Shown here: positions 41,510-51,354 of the stretch, piece after piece
Numbering within the stretch: the stretch's first letter is position 1
Layout: each line of letters starts with the position of its first letter
Origin: an uncultured Curtobacterium sp.
GTDB taxonomy: Bacteria > Actinomycetota > Actinomycetes > Actinomycetales > Microbacteriaceae
Assembly: GCA_913778205.1 (NCBI GenBank)
Contig: CAJYUW010000024.1
Span: forward strand, 62,001 to 126,000
Direction of reading: 5' to 3'
Length of the DNA stretch: 64,000 bases
Translations under genes and position numbers: made by a program
Notes under the pieces: model-generated
What the model saw: only the letters and a program-made list of their open reading frames with translations
Told to the model about the DNA's origin: nothing
The model's database searches: none

Positions 41510-42420
41510 ATGGCTCCGGCAGCACGACCCGCAGGAGGCACCCCACGCCGTCGACACCCGAGTTCTGGTCCACGTGGCGGTTCGACCCGCTCGCGGCCGT
41601 GATGATCTGCGCCGGCGCGGTCGCGTACGGCTGGTGGCTGGTCGGCGCCGTCCGCCGCGGGTCCCGTTGGCCGTGGTGGCGGACCGCCGCGTTCGTCGTC
41701 GCGCTCGCGCTGTTCGGGGTCGCGCAGTTCGGTATCGTCGGCGTCTTCGCCGAACAGCTCCGGTGGGCCTTCGTGCTCCGGCTGGCGGTGCTGTTCTTCG
41801 CGGTCCCGACCTTCGCCGCCGTGGCCGCGCCCGTCTCGCTGCTCCGCACGGGAGGCCCGGATCGCCTCGCGCAGGCGACCACGGCTGCTCTCCGGTCGCG
41901 TCCGGTCCGGGTCCTCGGCAACGCGATCGTCTCGCCGCTGGTCGCCCTCGCGGTGTTCTGCGTGCTGTTGACCCCGCTGTCTGCCGCGATCCGGACGTCG
42001 CCGGTGTGGGCGGTGGCGATCACCGTGCTCGTGCCCGTGCTCGGGTTCGGGTTGCTCGCGCCGCTGTCGGAGCCCGGGATCCTGCGGTCCTCGACGTTCG
42101 TGACCGTGGAGTTCCTGCTGGCCTTCGTGGAGCTCATGCTCGACGCGATCCCGGGCATCGTGCTGCGGATCACGAACCACGTGCTGGACGGTGCGACCAC
42201 GGTGCTCGTCGGGAAGGCCTGGTACCCATCGCCGCTGCAGGACCAGCACCTCGCCGGGGACCTGCTGTGGTTCATCGCCGAGGTCGCCGACATCCCGGTC
42301 CTCGTCTCGCTCTTCGTCCGGTGGCAGCGGACCGATCGCCGCGAGGCCCGCGCCGTCGACGACCTCACCGACGACGAGATGGCCGAGCTCACCCGCGCAC
42401 ACCTCGAGCGGCGCGGGTAG
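41510..42420 (+). CDS. CtaG-like cytochrome oxidase assembly protein, apparent 5' frameshift
   Basis: The main frame from about 41545 to 42420 gives roughly 290 residues with seven or so membrane helices (FDPLAAVMICAGAVAYGWWL, then ITNHVLDG and SPLQDQHLAGDLLWFIAEV), as in the caa3_CtaG family. This frame has no ATG, GTG or TTG near the expected N-terminus. ATG 41510, after GGGCGGAG, is in another frame; one extra C in the run at 41541-41544 would join it cleanly to TPEFWSTWRFDPL. So either a single base was lost (mutation or sequencing error) or a non-standard start is used. Confidence 0.75.
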
Positions 42421-42549
42421 TCGCCCGATGACGAACGACACCGCCGATGTCGTCCGACAACGGCGGCGTCGTTCAACAGCGGCGGCGTCGGTCAACTGCG
42501 GCGGCGACTGCGTTCGTCACCGGTCGGGACACGCCTCGGCCGGCCCGGA
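42421..42549. other. Convergent spacer with 18-base repeats
   Basis: Three near-copies of caac-n-gcggcggcg with an 18-base period lie around 42460-42510, between the CtaG-like and MFS genes. No clear long terminator hairpin is seen. Confidence 0.4.
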
Positions 42550-44217
42550 CTACGCCTCGGCGTGCCGCCCGTGGTGGTCGGTCGCGGCGAGCTCTGCCTC
42601 CGGCGTCTCCGGGGCGGGCGCAGCAGCGTGCACGCCGTGCCGCTCCGACCCGGCGTCGGCCGACGGGGACTCGGCACCGCGAGCCGGTGCGGGCTGGGTC
42701 GCCACCGAGCCCGTCTGGTGCCAGGCCACGGTCTGCTTCGGCTTCGCGAGGAACAGCGCCGCGACGATGCCGACGACGAGCACCAGCGCCGGGAGGGCGA
42801 GCGACTGCCCCATCGCCGTCGCGAAGGGCTGCTGCAGGAAGCCCGGGAGCGCCCCGACCTGCTGCTCGGCGCCGCCGGCGGACGAGCTGGTCGGGCCGGA
42901 CGGGAAGTTCGCCGTGATCCGCGCCTCGATCAGCGCCGCGATGCCGGCCGAGCCGAGGACCGCGCCGATCTGCCGGGTCGTGTTGTAGACCCCGGAGCCG
43001 GCGCCGGCGAGCTTCGGCGGGAGGTTCCGCGTCGCCGAGACGGACAGCGGCCCCCACATGCAGGCGTTCGCGAGGCCGAGGAGCGTCGACGGCAGGAGCA
43101 CCCACCCCCACGCGGCGCCCGAGGTCAGCAGCATCCCGAACCAGAGCAGCGCGCCGGAGAAGCAGGCGAGGCCGAACGCGGCGACCCAGCGGAGGCTCCA
43201 CCGGTTGAGGTTCTTGCCGACGAGCGGTGCGAGGCCCGCGGACAGCACGGCCTGCGGGACGAGCAGGAGCGCCGCCTGGGTCGGCGTGAAGCGCAGCACG
43301 TCCTGCGCCCACAGCATGATCGGGAGCGCGAAGGACGAGATCGCGACACCGACGGAGGTGATGGCGATGTTCGCGAGCGTGAAGTTGCGGTCCCGGAAGA
43401 GCCCGAGCGGCAGCAGCGGCTCACCCTTCTGCACGCCCTGCCACACCACGAAGAGGGCGAGGACGACGATGCCGGCGATGATCAGCGACCAGACCGAGAT
43501 CGGCCCGGTGATGGTGCCCCAGTCGTAGGTCTCGCCCTCCTGGATGCCGAACACCAGCAGGAACATGCCGACTGCGCTGAGCACGATGCCGAGGGTGTCG
43601 AACCGGTGCCCGTGCCGCTCGAACGACGGGACGAAGCGCTGCGCGAGCACGAACGCGACGACGCCGACGGGGACGTTCACGAAGAAGATCCACTCCCAGC
43701 CGAAGCCGTCGACGAGCAGGCCACCGACGATCGGGCCGACGAGCGAGGCGACACCGGCGACGGCGCCCCAGAGCCCCATCGCGGCGCCGCGGTTCTGCGG
43801 CGGGAAGATGCGCGTGATGACCGCCATCGTCTGCGGGGTCATCATCGCGGCGCCGAGGCCCTGCACGACGCGGGCGAGGATGAGCACCTCGATCGACCCG
43901 GCGAGGCCGCACCACAGGCTCGACAGCGTGAACACCACGAGTCCGGTCTGGTACAGCACCTTCGGGCCGAAGCGGTCGCCGAGCCGTCCGGTGATGAGCA
44001 GCGGCACGGCGTAGGCGAGCAGGTACGCGCTCGTCACCCAGAAGACGGAGTTGATGTCGGCGTTCAGCTTCGCGGCGATGGTGGGGGTGGCGACCGACAC
44101 GATGGTCGAGTCGACGAGGATCATGAAGAACCCGACGACGAGCGCCCAGAGGGCGGGCCACGGCTTCTTCTCGGTACCCGCGTTCCGGGTGGTCGGCGTC
44201 GCGCCGGTGGTGGTCAT
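42550..44217 (-). CDS. MFS drug exporter, DHA2 (EmrB/QacA) family
   Basis: 555 residues with 14 predicted membrane helices. Diagnostic segments are VDSTIVSVATPTIA in helix 1, LLITGRLGDRFGPKVLYQTG (motif A) and LARVVQGLGAAMMTPQTM (motif B), then the motif C region GPIVGGLLVDGFGWEWIFF. The C-terminal tail is polar and low complexity. It exports hydrophobic or cationic compounds with protons. ATG 44217 overlaps the PadR stop (ATGA), so the pair forms a classic regulator-exporter operon. Confidence 0.93.
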   Translation of the reverse strand: MTTTGATPTTRNAGTEKKPWPALWALVVGFFMILVDSTIVSVATPTIAAKLNADINSVFWVTSAYLLAYAVPLLITGRLGDRFGPKVLYQTGLVVFTLSSLWCGLAGSIEVLILARVVQGLGAAMMTPQTMAVITRIFPPQNRGAAMGLWGAVAGVASLVGPIVGGLLVDGFGWEWIFFVNVPVGVVAFVLAQRFVPSFERHGHRFDTLGIVLSAVGMFLLVFGIQEGETYDWGTITGPISVWSLIIAGIVVLALFVVWQGVQKGEPLLPLGLFRDRNFTLANIAITSVGVAISSFALPIMLWAQDVLRFTPTQAALLLVPQAVLSAGLAPLVGKNLNRWSLRWVAAFGLACFSGALLWFGMLLTSGAAWGWVLLPSTLLGLANACMWGPLSVSATRNLPPKLAGAGSGVYNTTRQIGAVLGSAGIAALIEARITANFPSGPTSSSAGGAEQQVGALPGFLQQPFATAMGQSLALPALVLVVGIVAALFLAKPKQTVAWHQTGSVATQPAPARGAESPSADAGSERHGVHAAAPAPETPEAELAATDHHGRHAEA

Positions 44218-44822
44218 CGAGTGCGTTCCTTCGTCTCGTCGTCTGCTGTGGTGGGGACGGCCGGGCCGTCCCAGGGGAGCTCGCCGCGCTCGATGCGGTC
44301 GGCCGTCGCCGAGATCCACTCGATCTGCGCGGTGAGCATGGCACGGACGTACGACACGTCCAGCCAGAAGCGTTCGGCCAGGCGCTTGGCCTGGAGGCCC
44401 GTCGCGGCCTCGTCGTACTCCGCGCGTTCCGCACGGAGCGCGTCGGCGCGGGCGCGGAGGGCGGTCACCGCGTCCGTCACGGTCAGGTTGTCGACGTGGG
44501 ACACCGCGAGCGGGAACTCCGGGTACTCGTCGGCTGGCTCGGCGATCATCCGTCGGAGGCCGTCCTCGAGCGCAGCACGGCCGTGGTCGGTGATCGCGTA
44601 CGTCGTCCGCTCGGGTCGGTTGCCCTCCCGCGCGGTGCCGAGCGCCTCGGCGAACCCGAGCTCCACGAGTCGGCCGATCTGGTGGTAGAGCGTGCTCGGC
44701 CGGACCTTGACGTTCTGGTCCTCGCGACGCTGGAGCATCGTCTGGAACATCTCGTAGGGGTGCATGGGCGCCTCGGCGAGGAGGCCCAGCGCGGAGAACG
44801 CGAGCGGGGTGAGCGACGCCAT
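44214..44822 (-). CDS. PadR family regulator of the adjacent exporter
   Basis: 202 residues. The winged helix (HPYEMFQTMLQRREDQNVKV and STLYHQIGRLVELGF) and the C-terminal helical Vir_act_alpha_C-like domain place it in PadR subfamily 1. It precedes and overlaps the MFS exporter gene, so repression of the operon relieved by an exported compound is the likely circuit. A strong AT-rich promoter with dyads lies just upstream. Confidence 0.92.
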   Translation of the reverse strand: MASLTPLAFSALGLLAEAPMHPYEMFQTMLQRREDQNVKVRPSTLYHQIGRLVELGFAEALGTAREGNRPERTTYAITDHGRAALEDGLRRMIAEPADEYPEFPLAVSHVDNLTVTDAVTALRARADALRAERAEYDEAATGLQAKRLAERFWLDVSYVRAMLTAQIEWISATADRIERGELPWDGPAVPTTADDETKERTR

Positions 44823-44840
44823 CCGTGCCTCCAGTCTGCT

Positions 44841-44894
44841 ACTCCAACGCGACTATTCGACTTGGAATATACGCTTTGGAGTGCTTTTCCACAA
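44841..44894 (-). promoter_or_regulatory. Promoter and operator of the PadR-MFS operon
   Basis: On the minus strand TTGTGG (44889-44894), 17 bases and TATATT (44866-44871). An inverted repeat, ACTCCAAcGCG (44841-44851) and CGCtTTGGAGT (44872-44882), encloses the -10 region; an inner TATTC/GAATA dyad lies within. The arrangement is what an autoregulating PadR repressor would need. Confidence 0.65.
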
Positions 44895-44967
44895 CCGGTC
44901 GGGCGCGCCGCGCCCGCCGCCTAGACTGTTCCCGTCCCACCCATCCCCGAAGTGCTGGAGTGAACAC

Positions 44968-45219
44968 GTGCCAACGATCGTCGTCGAGGTCATGCCCAAG
45001 GCCGAGATCCTCGACCCGCAGGGCAAGGCGGTGGGCAACGCGCTCGCCCGCCTCGGCAAGTCCGACCTGACCAACGTCCGCATCGGCAAGCGCTTCGAGG
45101 TGACCGTCGACGGTCCGGTCGACGACGCGAAACTGGCCGAGGTCCGCGAGATCGCGGCCGACGTCTTCTCGAACGCCGTGATCGAGGACGTCGTGTCCGT
45201 GACGGTCGAGGGCGCGTGA
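44968..45219 (+). CDS. purS: Phosphoribosylformylglycinamidine synthase subunit PurS
   Basis: 83 residues, full length. Its form [20 protein letters not shown] is typical of PurS, the small subunit that bridges PurQ and PurL in the FGAM synthase complex. GTG 44968 follows CTGGAG. TAGACT at 44922-44927 is a probable -10 box, leaving a leader of about 34 bases. The stop overlaps the purQ start (GTGA). Confidence 0.96.
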   Translation: MPTIVVEVMPKAEILDPQGKAVGNALARLGKSDLTNVRIGKRFEVTVDGPVDDAKLAEVREIAADVFSNAVIEDVVSVTVEGA

Positions 45220-45920
45220 CCCCGATGCGGATCGGCGTCATCACCTTCCCGGGCTCGCTCGACGACCGCGACGCCCAGCGCGCCGTCCGTCTCGCCGGTG
45301 CCGACCCCGTCGCGCTCTGGCACGGCGACCACGACCTGCAGGGCGTCGACGCGATCGTCCTCCCCGGCGGGTTCTCCTACGGCGACTACCTCCGCGCCGG
45401 AGCGATCGCCGCGAAGGCCCCGATCATGGCCGAGGTCATCGACGCCGCCGGCAAGGGCATGCCCGTGCTCGGCATCTGCAACGGGTTCCAGATGCTCGCC
45501 GAGGCCCGGCTCGTGCCCGGCGCGCACACCCGCAACGCGCACCAGCAGTTCATCCGGCGCGACCAGAAGCTCCGCGTCGAGACCACCGCGACGGCGTGGA
45601 CGAGCGGCTTCACGGCCCAGCAGGAGATCACCATCCCGCTGAAGAACGCTGACGGCCGGTTCGTCGCGGACGCCGACGAGATCAAGCGCATCGAGGACAA
45701 CGGCCAGGTGGTCTTCCGCTACGTCGGCGTGAACCCGAACGGGTCGATCGACGACATCGCGGGCGTCTCGAACGAGCGCGGCAACGTCGTCGGGCTGATG
45801 CCGCACCCCGAGCACGCGACGGAGCCCGGGTTCGGCCCGGACACCCCCGCGGCGATGGCCTCCGGCACGGACGGCCTCACCTTCTTCACCTCCGTGATCG
45901 AGTCGACGCTCGTCAAGTGA
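45216..45920 (+). CDS. purQ: Phosphoribosylformylglycinamidine synthase subunit PurQ
   Basis: 234 residues. A class I glutaminase: [19 protein letters not shown], the nucleophile Cys in [12 protein letters not shown] and the catalytic His/Glu in [12 protein letters not shown]. It supplies ammonia to PurL. GTG 45216 overlaps the purS stop; ATG 45225 ([10 protein letters not shown]) is an alternative that matches many annotated homologues. The stop overlaps the purL GTG. Confidence 0.96.
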   Translation: MTPMRIGVITFPGSLDDRDAQRAVRLAGADPVALWHGDHDLQGVDAIVLPGGFSYGDYLRAGAIAAKAPIMAEVIDAAGKGMPVLGICNGFQMLAEARLVPGAHTRNAHQQFIRRDQKLRVETTATAWTSGFTAQQEITIPLKNADGRFVADADEIKRIEDNGQVVFRYVGVNPNGSIDDIAGVSNERGNVVGLMPHPEHATEPGFGPDTPAAMASGTDGLTFFTSVIESTLVK

Positions 45921-48355
45921 CCGGCACCACGACTCCAGCGCACACCACCCCAGTGACAGGGAACGACACCACCGTGACGAATACCGTTCGCCCGAAGCCC
46001 GACACCGTGCAGGACGCCGCCGCGACGCCCGACAAGGAGCAGCCCTACGAGGCGCTCGGGCTCAAGGCCGACGAGTACGCGCGCATCAAGGAGATCCTCG
46101 GTCGCCGCCCCACCTCGGGCGAGCTCGCCATGTACTCCGTGATGTGGTCGGAGCACTGCTCGTACAAGTCGAGCAAGAACTACCTCCGGCAGTTCGGTAA
46201 GAAGGTCACGCCGGAGATGACGAAGAACCTCATGGTCGGCATGGGCGAGAACGCCGGTGTGGTCGACATCGGCAACGGGTGGGCGGTGACCTTCAAGGTC
46301 GAGTCGCACAACCACCCGTCCTACGTCGAGCCGTACCAGGGTGCCGCGACCGGCGTCGGCGGCATCGTCCGCGACATCATCTCGATGGGTGCCCGCCCGG
46401 TCGCCGTGATGGATCAGCTCCGCTTCGGCGCGATCGACCACGAGGACACCCAGCGCGTCGTGCACGGGGTCGTCGGCGGCATCTCGTTCTACGGCAACTG
46501 CCTCGGCCTGCCGAACATCGGCGGTGAGACCTACTTCGACCCGGTGTACCAGGGCAACCCGCTCGTCAACGCCCTCGCGGTCGGTGTCCTCCGGCACGAG
46601 GACCTGCACCTCGCGAACGCCTCGGGCGCCGGCAACAAGGTCGTGCTCTTCGGTGCCCGCACGGGCGGCGACGGCATCGGCGGCGCCTCGATCCTCGCCT
46701 CCGACACCTTCACCGAGGGCGGTCCGACCAAGCGCCCGGCCGTGCAGGTCGGCGACCCCTTCGCCGAGAAGGTCCTCATCGAGTGCTGCCTCGAGCTCTT
46801 CCAGGAGGAGCTCGTCGAGGGCATCCAGGACCTCGGCGCCGCGGGCATCTCCTGCGCGACCTCCGAGCTCGCGTCGAACGGCGACGGCGGCATGCACATC
46901 TCGCTCGACGACGTGCTGCTGCGCGACCCCACGCTCACGGCGGAAGAGATCCTCATGTCGGAGAGCCAGGAGCGCATGATGGCGGTCGTCCGCCCCGAGA
47001 AGCTCGACGCGTTCCTCGCGGTCGTCCGCAAGTGGGAGGTCGAGACGAGCGTCCTCGGCGAGGTCACCGGTACCGGCCGCCTCGTCATCGACTGGCAGGG
47101 CCAGGAGATCGTCAACGTCGACCCGCGCACGGTCGCGGTCGACGGCCCGGTGTACGACCGCCCGGTCGCGTACCCGACGTGGATCGACGGCCTGCAGGCG
47201 GACAGCGCGGCCGCGCTCGACCGTCCGGCGGACGGCCCCGCGCTCAAGGCCCAGTTCCTGCAGCTCCTCGGCTCGCCGAACCTCGCGTCGAAGAACTGGG
47301 TGACGAACCAGTACGACACCTACGTGCTCGGCAACACCGCGCTCTCCTTCCCCGACGACGGCGGCATGATCCGCGTCGACGAGGAGACCGGGCTCGGCGT
47401 GACGATCGCGACCGACGCCAACGGACGGTACTGCCAGCTCGACCCGAAGCAGGGTGCGCGTCTGGCGCTGGCGGAGGCGTACCGGAACGTCGCGGTCACG
47501 GGCGCGGTCCCGGCCGCGGTCACCGACTGCCTGAACTTCGGGTCGCCGGAGAACCCCGAGGTCATGTGGCAGTTCTCCGAGGCCGTCGAGGGCCTCGCCG
47601 ACGGCTGCATGGAACTCGGGATCCCGGTCACCGGCGGCAACGTGTCCTTCTACAACCAGACCGGCACGACCCCGATCCACCCGACCCCCGTGGTCGGTGT
47701 CCTCGGGATCATCGACGACGTCGCACTGCGCATCCCGTCCGGCTGGCAGGACGACGGCCACAACGTGTACCTCCTCGGCACGACCTCGCTCGAGCTCGAC
47801 GGATCGGCATGGGCCGGCACCGTGCACGGGCACCTCGGCGGTCGTCCGCCGGCGGTGGACCTCGCACGGGAGAAGGCCCTGGCGGACCTCCTGCACGCGG
47901 CGGCGAACGAGCAGCTCCTGACGAGCGCGCACGACCTCGCGGACGGTGGCCTCGGCCAGTCGCTCGCCGAGTCGGTCCTGCGCTTCGGCATCGGCGCGCG
48001 CGTCGTCCTCGACGAGCTCGAGACGCGCGACGGCGTCGACACCGCGACGGCGCTGTTCTCGGAGTCCACGGGCCGGGTGATCGTGACCGTCCGCCGCGAG
48101 GACGACGTCCGCTTCCAGGGCCTCTGCGAGGGCCGGGGCTTCCCGGTGCTCCGCATCGGCGTGACGGACGCGACGAGCGGCTCGCTCGAGGTGCAGGGTG
48201 CCTTCGAGGCGACGATCGACGAGCTCCGCGGCACGCACGCGGCGACGCTCCCGGCCGTCTTCGGCGACGTGATCACCGAGGACGTCACCGAGGGCTACGT
48301 CGGTCGCGGCCCGCTCGACGACCACGGGTCGTTCTCGCCGCGGGCCGACTCCTGA
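45917..48355 (+). CDS. purL: Phosphoribosylformylglycinamidine synthase subunit PurL
   Basis: 812 residues, somewhat longer than the typical 740-760 of small PurL because of a polar N-terminal extension of about 40 residues. Signatures include [38 protein letters not shown] and [19 protein letters not shown]. It forms FGAM from FGAR, ATP and ammonia with PurS and PurQ. GTG 45917 overlaps the purQ stop; the in-frame GTG at 45974 ([12 protein letters not shown]) is a possible shorter start. Confidence 0.96.
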   Translation: MTGTTTPAHTTPVTGNDTTVTNTVRPKPDTVQDAAATPDKEQPYEALGLKADEYARIKEILGRRPTSGELAMYSVMWSEHCSYKSSKNYLRQFGKKVTPEMTKNLMVGMGENAGVVDIGNGWAVTFKVESHNHPSYVEPYQGAATGVGGIVRDIISMGARPVAVMDQLRFGAIDHEDTQRVVHGVVGGISFYGNCLGLPNIGGETYFDPVYQGNPLVNALAVGVLRHEDLHLANASGAGNKVVLFGARTGGDGIGGASILASDTFTEGGPTKRPAVQVGDPFAEKVLIECCLELFQEELVEGIQDLGAAGISCATSELASNGDGGMHISLDDVLLRDPTLTAEEILMSESQERMMAVVRPEKLDAFLAVVRKWEVETSVLGEVTGTGRLVIDWQGQEIVNVDPRTVAVDGPVYDRPVAYPTWIDGLQADSAAALDRPADGPALKAQFLQLLGSPNLASKNWVTNQYDTYVLGNTALSFPDDGGMIRVDEETGLGVTIATDANGRYCQLDPKQGARLALAEAYRNVAVTGAVPAAVTDCLNFGSPENPEVMWQFSEAVEGLADGCMELGIPVTGGNVSFYNQTGTTPIHPTPVVGVLGIIDDVALRIPSGWQDDGHNVYLLGTTSLELDGSAWAGTVHGHLGGRPPAVDLAREKALADLLHAAANEQLLTSAHDLADGGLGQSLAESVLRFGIGARVVLDELETRDGVDTATALFSESTGRVIVTVRREDDVRFQGLCEGRGFPVLRIGVTDATSGSLEVQGAFEATIDELRGTHAATLPAVFGDVITEDVTEGYVGRGPLDDHGSFSPRADS

Positions 48356-48395
48356 GCCGGCCGGACCGCGTCGTGGTGACGGCGGGCGTCTGCTG

Positions 48396-49316
48396 ATGCC
48401 CGTCGTCACCCTGCCGTTCCAGGAGCTCGCCGACCGCTTCGGCCCGGTGCCGGACGGTGTCGAGCTCGCCGTGTGGGACGTCGAGCAGCCGTTCGCGCGG
48501 CCGGACGAGGTCGCGATCACGCTCCTGCCGTTCTACTTCGCCGGGCGGCACCGCTGGCAGTTCGTCCACGACCTGCCGAACCTCGAGCTGTTGCAGCTGC
48601 CGAGCGCCGGGTACGAGCACGCCCTCCCCCACGTCCCCGGGCACGCGCGCCTCGCGAACGGGCGCGGGATCCACGACGACGAGACCGCTGAGCTCGCCGT
48701 CGGCCTGGCGCTGACCAGCCTCCGGGAGCTCGGCGCGTTCCAGGCCGACCGGGCGAACGGCGTGTGGGACGCTCGCACGACGCGGTCCCTGGCGGACCGG
48801 CGGGTGACGGTCGTCGGCTACGGCGCGATCGGGTCCGCGATCGCCACCCGGTTCGAGGCCTTCCGCACGACGGTCACGGTCGTGGCGCGGACGGCCCGCG
48901 AGCAGGACGGCCGCCACGTGCACGGCTTCGACGAGCTGCCCACCCTGGCGGCGACGACCGACGTGCTCGTGCTCATCACCCCGCTGACGGACGAGACCGA
49001 GCGGCTGGTCGATCGGGAGCTCCTCGCGGCGTTGCCGGACGGCGCGCTCGTGGTGAACGTCGCGCGCGGCAGGGTCGTCGACACCGACGCCCTCGTCGCC
49101 GAGCTGGCCTCCGGCCGACTGTCCGCGGCGCTCGACGTCACGGACCCGGAACCGCTGCCGTCGGGCCACCCGCTCTGGACGACGCCGAACACGGTGCTCA
49201 CGCCGCACGTCGGCGGGAACACCGACCTCAGCGTGCCGCGGTCGATCGAGCTGATGCGTCGGCAGGTGGCCGCGCTCGTCGAGGACCGACCGTTCGAGAA
49301 CGTGATCGGACGCTGA
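48396..49316 (+). CDS. D-isomer specific 2-hydroxyacid dehydrogenase family protein
   Basis: 306 residues. The NAD fold has VTVVGYGAIGSAIATRF (about residue 137); the catalytic Arg-Glu-His set is visible in VNVARGRVVDTDAL, DVTDPEPLP and TPHVGGNT. It would reduce or oxidise a 2-keto/2-hydroxy acid with NAD(P). The substrate is unknown. It follows purL by 40 bases and may be expressed by read-through; the ribosome site before ATG 48396 is weak. Confidence 0.9.
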   Translation: MPVVTLPFQELADRFGPVPDGVELAVWDVEQPFARPDEVAITLLPFYFAGRHRWQFVHDLPNLELLQLPSAGYEHALPHVPGHARLANGRGIHDDETAELAVGLALTSLRELGAFQADRANGVWDARTTRSLADRRVTVVGYGAIGSAIATRFEAFRTTVTVVARTAREQDGRHVHGFDELPTLAATTDVLVLITPLTDETERLVDRELLAALPDGALVVNVARGRVVDTDALVAELASGRLSAALDVTDPEPLPSGHPLWTTPNTVLTPHVGGNTDLSVPRSIELMRRQVAALVEDRPFENVIGR

Positions 49317-49365
49317 CGGCGGGGAGCCCGCCTGGTGCGATCGAACGACGGCCGCGCCGCCACCA

Positions 49366-49779
49366 TCAGTCGATGGGCAGCGCCATCCCGAGGCTCGGGG
49401 CGACGTCCTCGAACCCGAGCGACCGGTAGAGCCGTTGCCCGGGCGGGTCCCCGACGAGGGTGACGTACGCCCCCTCGGGAGCCCGCGAACGGATGTCGGC
49501 CACGATCCACTCCACGACCGCGCGGCCGATCCCGCGCCGCTGGTGCGCCGGGTCGGTGGCGATGTCGGCGACGTGGAAGTACCAGCCCCCGTCGCCGATG
49601 GCACGGCCCATCGCGACCACGGCGCCGTCGGCGTCGACCACGTGGCAGGCGGTCCAGCTCCCTGCGATCGCTCCGGCGCCCTGCTCGGCGGACTTGGGCG
49701 TGAGCCCGGAGTCGCGCCGCAGGCGGAGGTAGTCCGGCAGCGGTGGCGGACCGACGACGATGGTGTAGGACGTGTCCAT
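49366..49779 (-). CDS. GNAT family N-acetyltransferase
   Basis: 137 residues, a single GNAT domain. The acetyl-CoA loop DIATDPAHQRRGIGRAVVEW is followed by YRSLGFEDVAPSLGM. The substrate is unknown. ATG 49779 lies 6 bases after CAGACT on the coding strand, suggesting a leaderless transcript. It converges on the dehydrogenase gene. Confidence 0.9.
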   Translation of the reverse strand: MDTSYTIVVGPPPLPDYLRLRRDSGLTPKSAEQGAGAIAGSWTACHVVDADGAVVAMGRAIGDGGWYFHVADIATDPAHQRRGIGRAVVEWIVADIRSRAPEGAYVTLVGDPPGQRLYRSLGFEDVAPSLGMALPID

Positions 49780-49790
49780 GCGCCCAGTCT

Positions 49791-49854
49791 GGCCGGACCC
49801 TGCGACACGTGCCGCGCCTCCCGGCCGGACCCTGCGACTCGTGTCGCGCCTCCC
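49791..49854. repeat. 32-base tandem repeat, two copies
   Basis: Two adjacent 32-base units starting ggccggaccctgcgac and ending cgcgcctccc differ at two positions. They lie between the acetyltransferase start and the lactonase stop and carry the cctccc word of the hairpin family. Confidence 0.75.
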
Positions 49855-49891
49855 GACGGGTCCGACGCGCGGTCCGCGCGCCGGCAGCCGC

Positions 49892-50974
49892 TCAGACCGG
49901 GATGATGCAGGCGGGCGTGCCCACCGGGATCTGCGCGACCGCAGCGCCGGGGACGCCGTCGGCGCCGAGCGGCAGGACGGCGATCGCGTCCGACATCTGG
50001 TTGGCGACGAGGAGGTGGCCCGGCACCCGGGCGAAGTGGCGCGGCCAGGTCCCGCCGGCCGACGCCGACCCCACCGTCCTCAGTCCGCCGTCCGACGCGT
50101 CGAGGACCACGATCAGATCGCGCCCCCGGACGGCGACGTGGACGCGTCCGGCGTCGTCGACCTCGACGTGGCTGAGGAGCGACTCGCCCACCGCGCCGTC
50201 GAACGTCGGCTCGGACGCCACGACGACGAAGGACCCGGAGGCGTCGCGTCGGAGCCGGTGGACCCGGCCGTCGAGCTCCCCCGCGACGATGAGGTCGCCG
50301 TCGTACCAGGCCATGTGGCGGGGGCCGACGCCCGGAGCGACGTGGTGGACCCGGACCCGCTCGATCGTGGGCTCGGCGGTGATGCGGAACTCGTGCAGGG
50401 CGTCGCCACCGAGGTCGGCGACGAGCACGGTGCCGTCCGGTGTCGCGACGGACTGGTGGGCGTGCGGGCCCTCCTGACGGTCCTCGTCCGGTCCGGTGAC
50501 GTCCGGCAGGACCTCGGTGACCACGGCGCCCTCGGGCACCACGACCCGGTCGGCCGTGCCGTGCGCGCCGACGACGCCGTCGCTGGCCTGCACCGACGCC
50601 GCGTGGGACTCGGCCCGTTCGAGCGACACCGCCGTGACGGTGCCGGAGGTGTAGTTCGTGACGACGAGCGCACCGGACGGGTCGACCCGGACGTGGCAGG
50701 GTGCGTCGCCGCCCGCGGAGGCGTCCCAGAGGTGCTCGAGGCCGGCAGCCGTCCGGCGGAAGGCCGAGACACCGCCGTCAGCGGTCTCGGAGACCGCGTA
50801 GACCCGGTCGCCGGAGACGGCCAGGAACGACGGGTCGTCCATCACCGCGAGCGTGGTGGCGACGCCGTCGTGCACGAGCGAGATGCCGGTCGCGGTCCCG
50901 CCGCCGGTCGCCGTGTAGGAACCGACGAGCAGGTCCGGCAGCTGCGGCGCCGCGGTGCCGCCGGACGCGGTCAC
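49892..50974 (-). CDS. Lactonase family beta-propeller, 6-phosphogluconolactonase-like
   Basis: 360 residues forming a seven-bladed propeller of the YbhE/lactonase family: LLVGSYTATGGGTATGISLV at the start, GGDAPCHVRVDPSGALVVTNY, and GPRHMAWYDGD, then GGTWPRHFARVPGHLLVANQ. Related enzymes open sugar lactones such as 6-phosphogluconolactone. GTG 50974 overlaps the chorismate mutase stop (GTGA), so it is coupled to that gene, although a metabolic link is not obvious. Confidence 0.88.
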   Translation of the reverse strand: MTASGGTAAPQLPDLLVGSYTATGGGTATGISLVHDGVATTLAVMDDPSFLAVSGDRVYAVSETADGGVSAFRRTAAGLEHLWDASAGGDAPCHVRVDPSGALVVTNYTSGTVTAVSLERAESHAASVQASDGVVGAHGTADRVVVPEGAVVTEVLPDVTGPDEDRQEGPHAHQSVATPDGTVLVADLGGDALHEFRITAEPTIERVRVHHVAPGVGPRHMAWYDGDLIVAGELDGRVHRLRRDASGSFVVVASEPTFDGAVGESLLSHVEVDDAGRVHVAVRGRDLIVVLDASDGGLRTVGSASAGGTWPRHFARVPGHLLVANQMSDAIAVLPLGADGVPGAAVAQIPVGTPACIIPV

Positions 50975-51291
50975 TCGGCGCCGCCCGCGATGCGCTCGTG
51001 GTGGTGGATGACCTCCGCGACGATGAAGTTCAGGAACTTCTCCGCGAACGCGGGGTCGAGGTGCGACTCGACCGCGAGGTCGCGCAGCCGCGACACCTGG
51101 ATCTGCTCGCGGGACGGGTCGGCTGCCGGCATCCCGGCGGAGGCCTTGAGGTAGCCGACGCGCTGCGTGTACTTGAAGCGCTCGGCGAGCATGTGGATGA
51201 CGGCGGCGTCGATGTTGTCGATGCTCTGCCGGATGCTCTGCAGTTCGGCGACCGCAGCCTGGTCGTACGCGGGCGTGTCCTGGTCGCTCAT
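50971..51291 (-). CDS. Chorismate mutase, AroQ class
   Basis: 106 residues of all-helical AroQ type: IRQSIDNIDAAVIHMLAERF, then RVGYLKASAGMPAADPSREQ and FLNFIVAEVIHHHE. Arg, Lys and Glu positions of the active site are present. It converts chorismate to prephenate for Phe and Tyr synthesis. ATG 51291 lies 6 bases after TAGGCT. It forms a two-gene unit with the lactonase. Confidence 0.93.
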   Translation of the reverse strand: MSDQDTPAYDQAAVAELQSIRQSIDNIDAAVIHMLAERFKYTQRVGYLKASAGMPAADPSREQIQVSRLRDLAVESHLDPAFAEKFLNFIVAEVIHHHERIAGGAE

Positions 51292-51354
51292 GGCACGAGC
51301 CTACTGGCCGGGGGCGCCGTCTCCGAGTCCGTCGCGGGCTGCCAGAATGGGAGG

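Noticed and set aside
45719-48520. A 933-codon minus-strand open frame opposite purL
   Set aside because: purL is unmistakable on the plus strand; the other is a GC-driven shadow.
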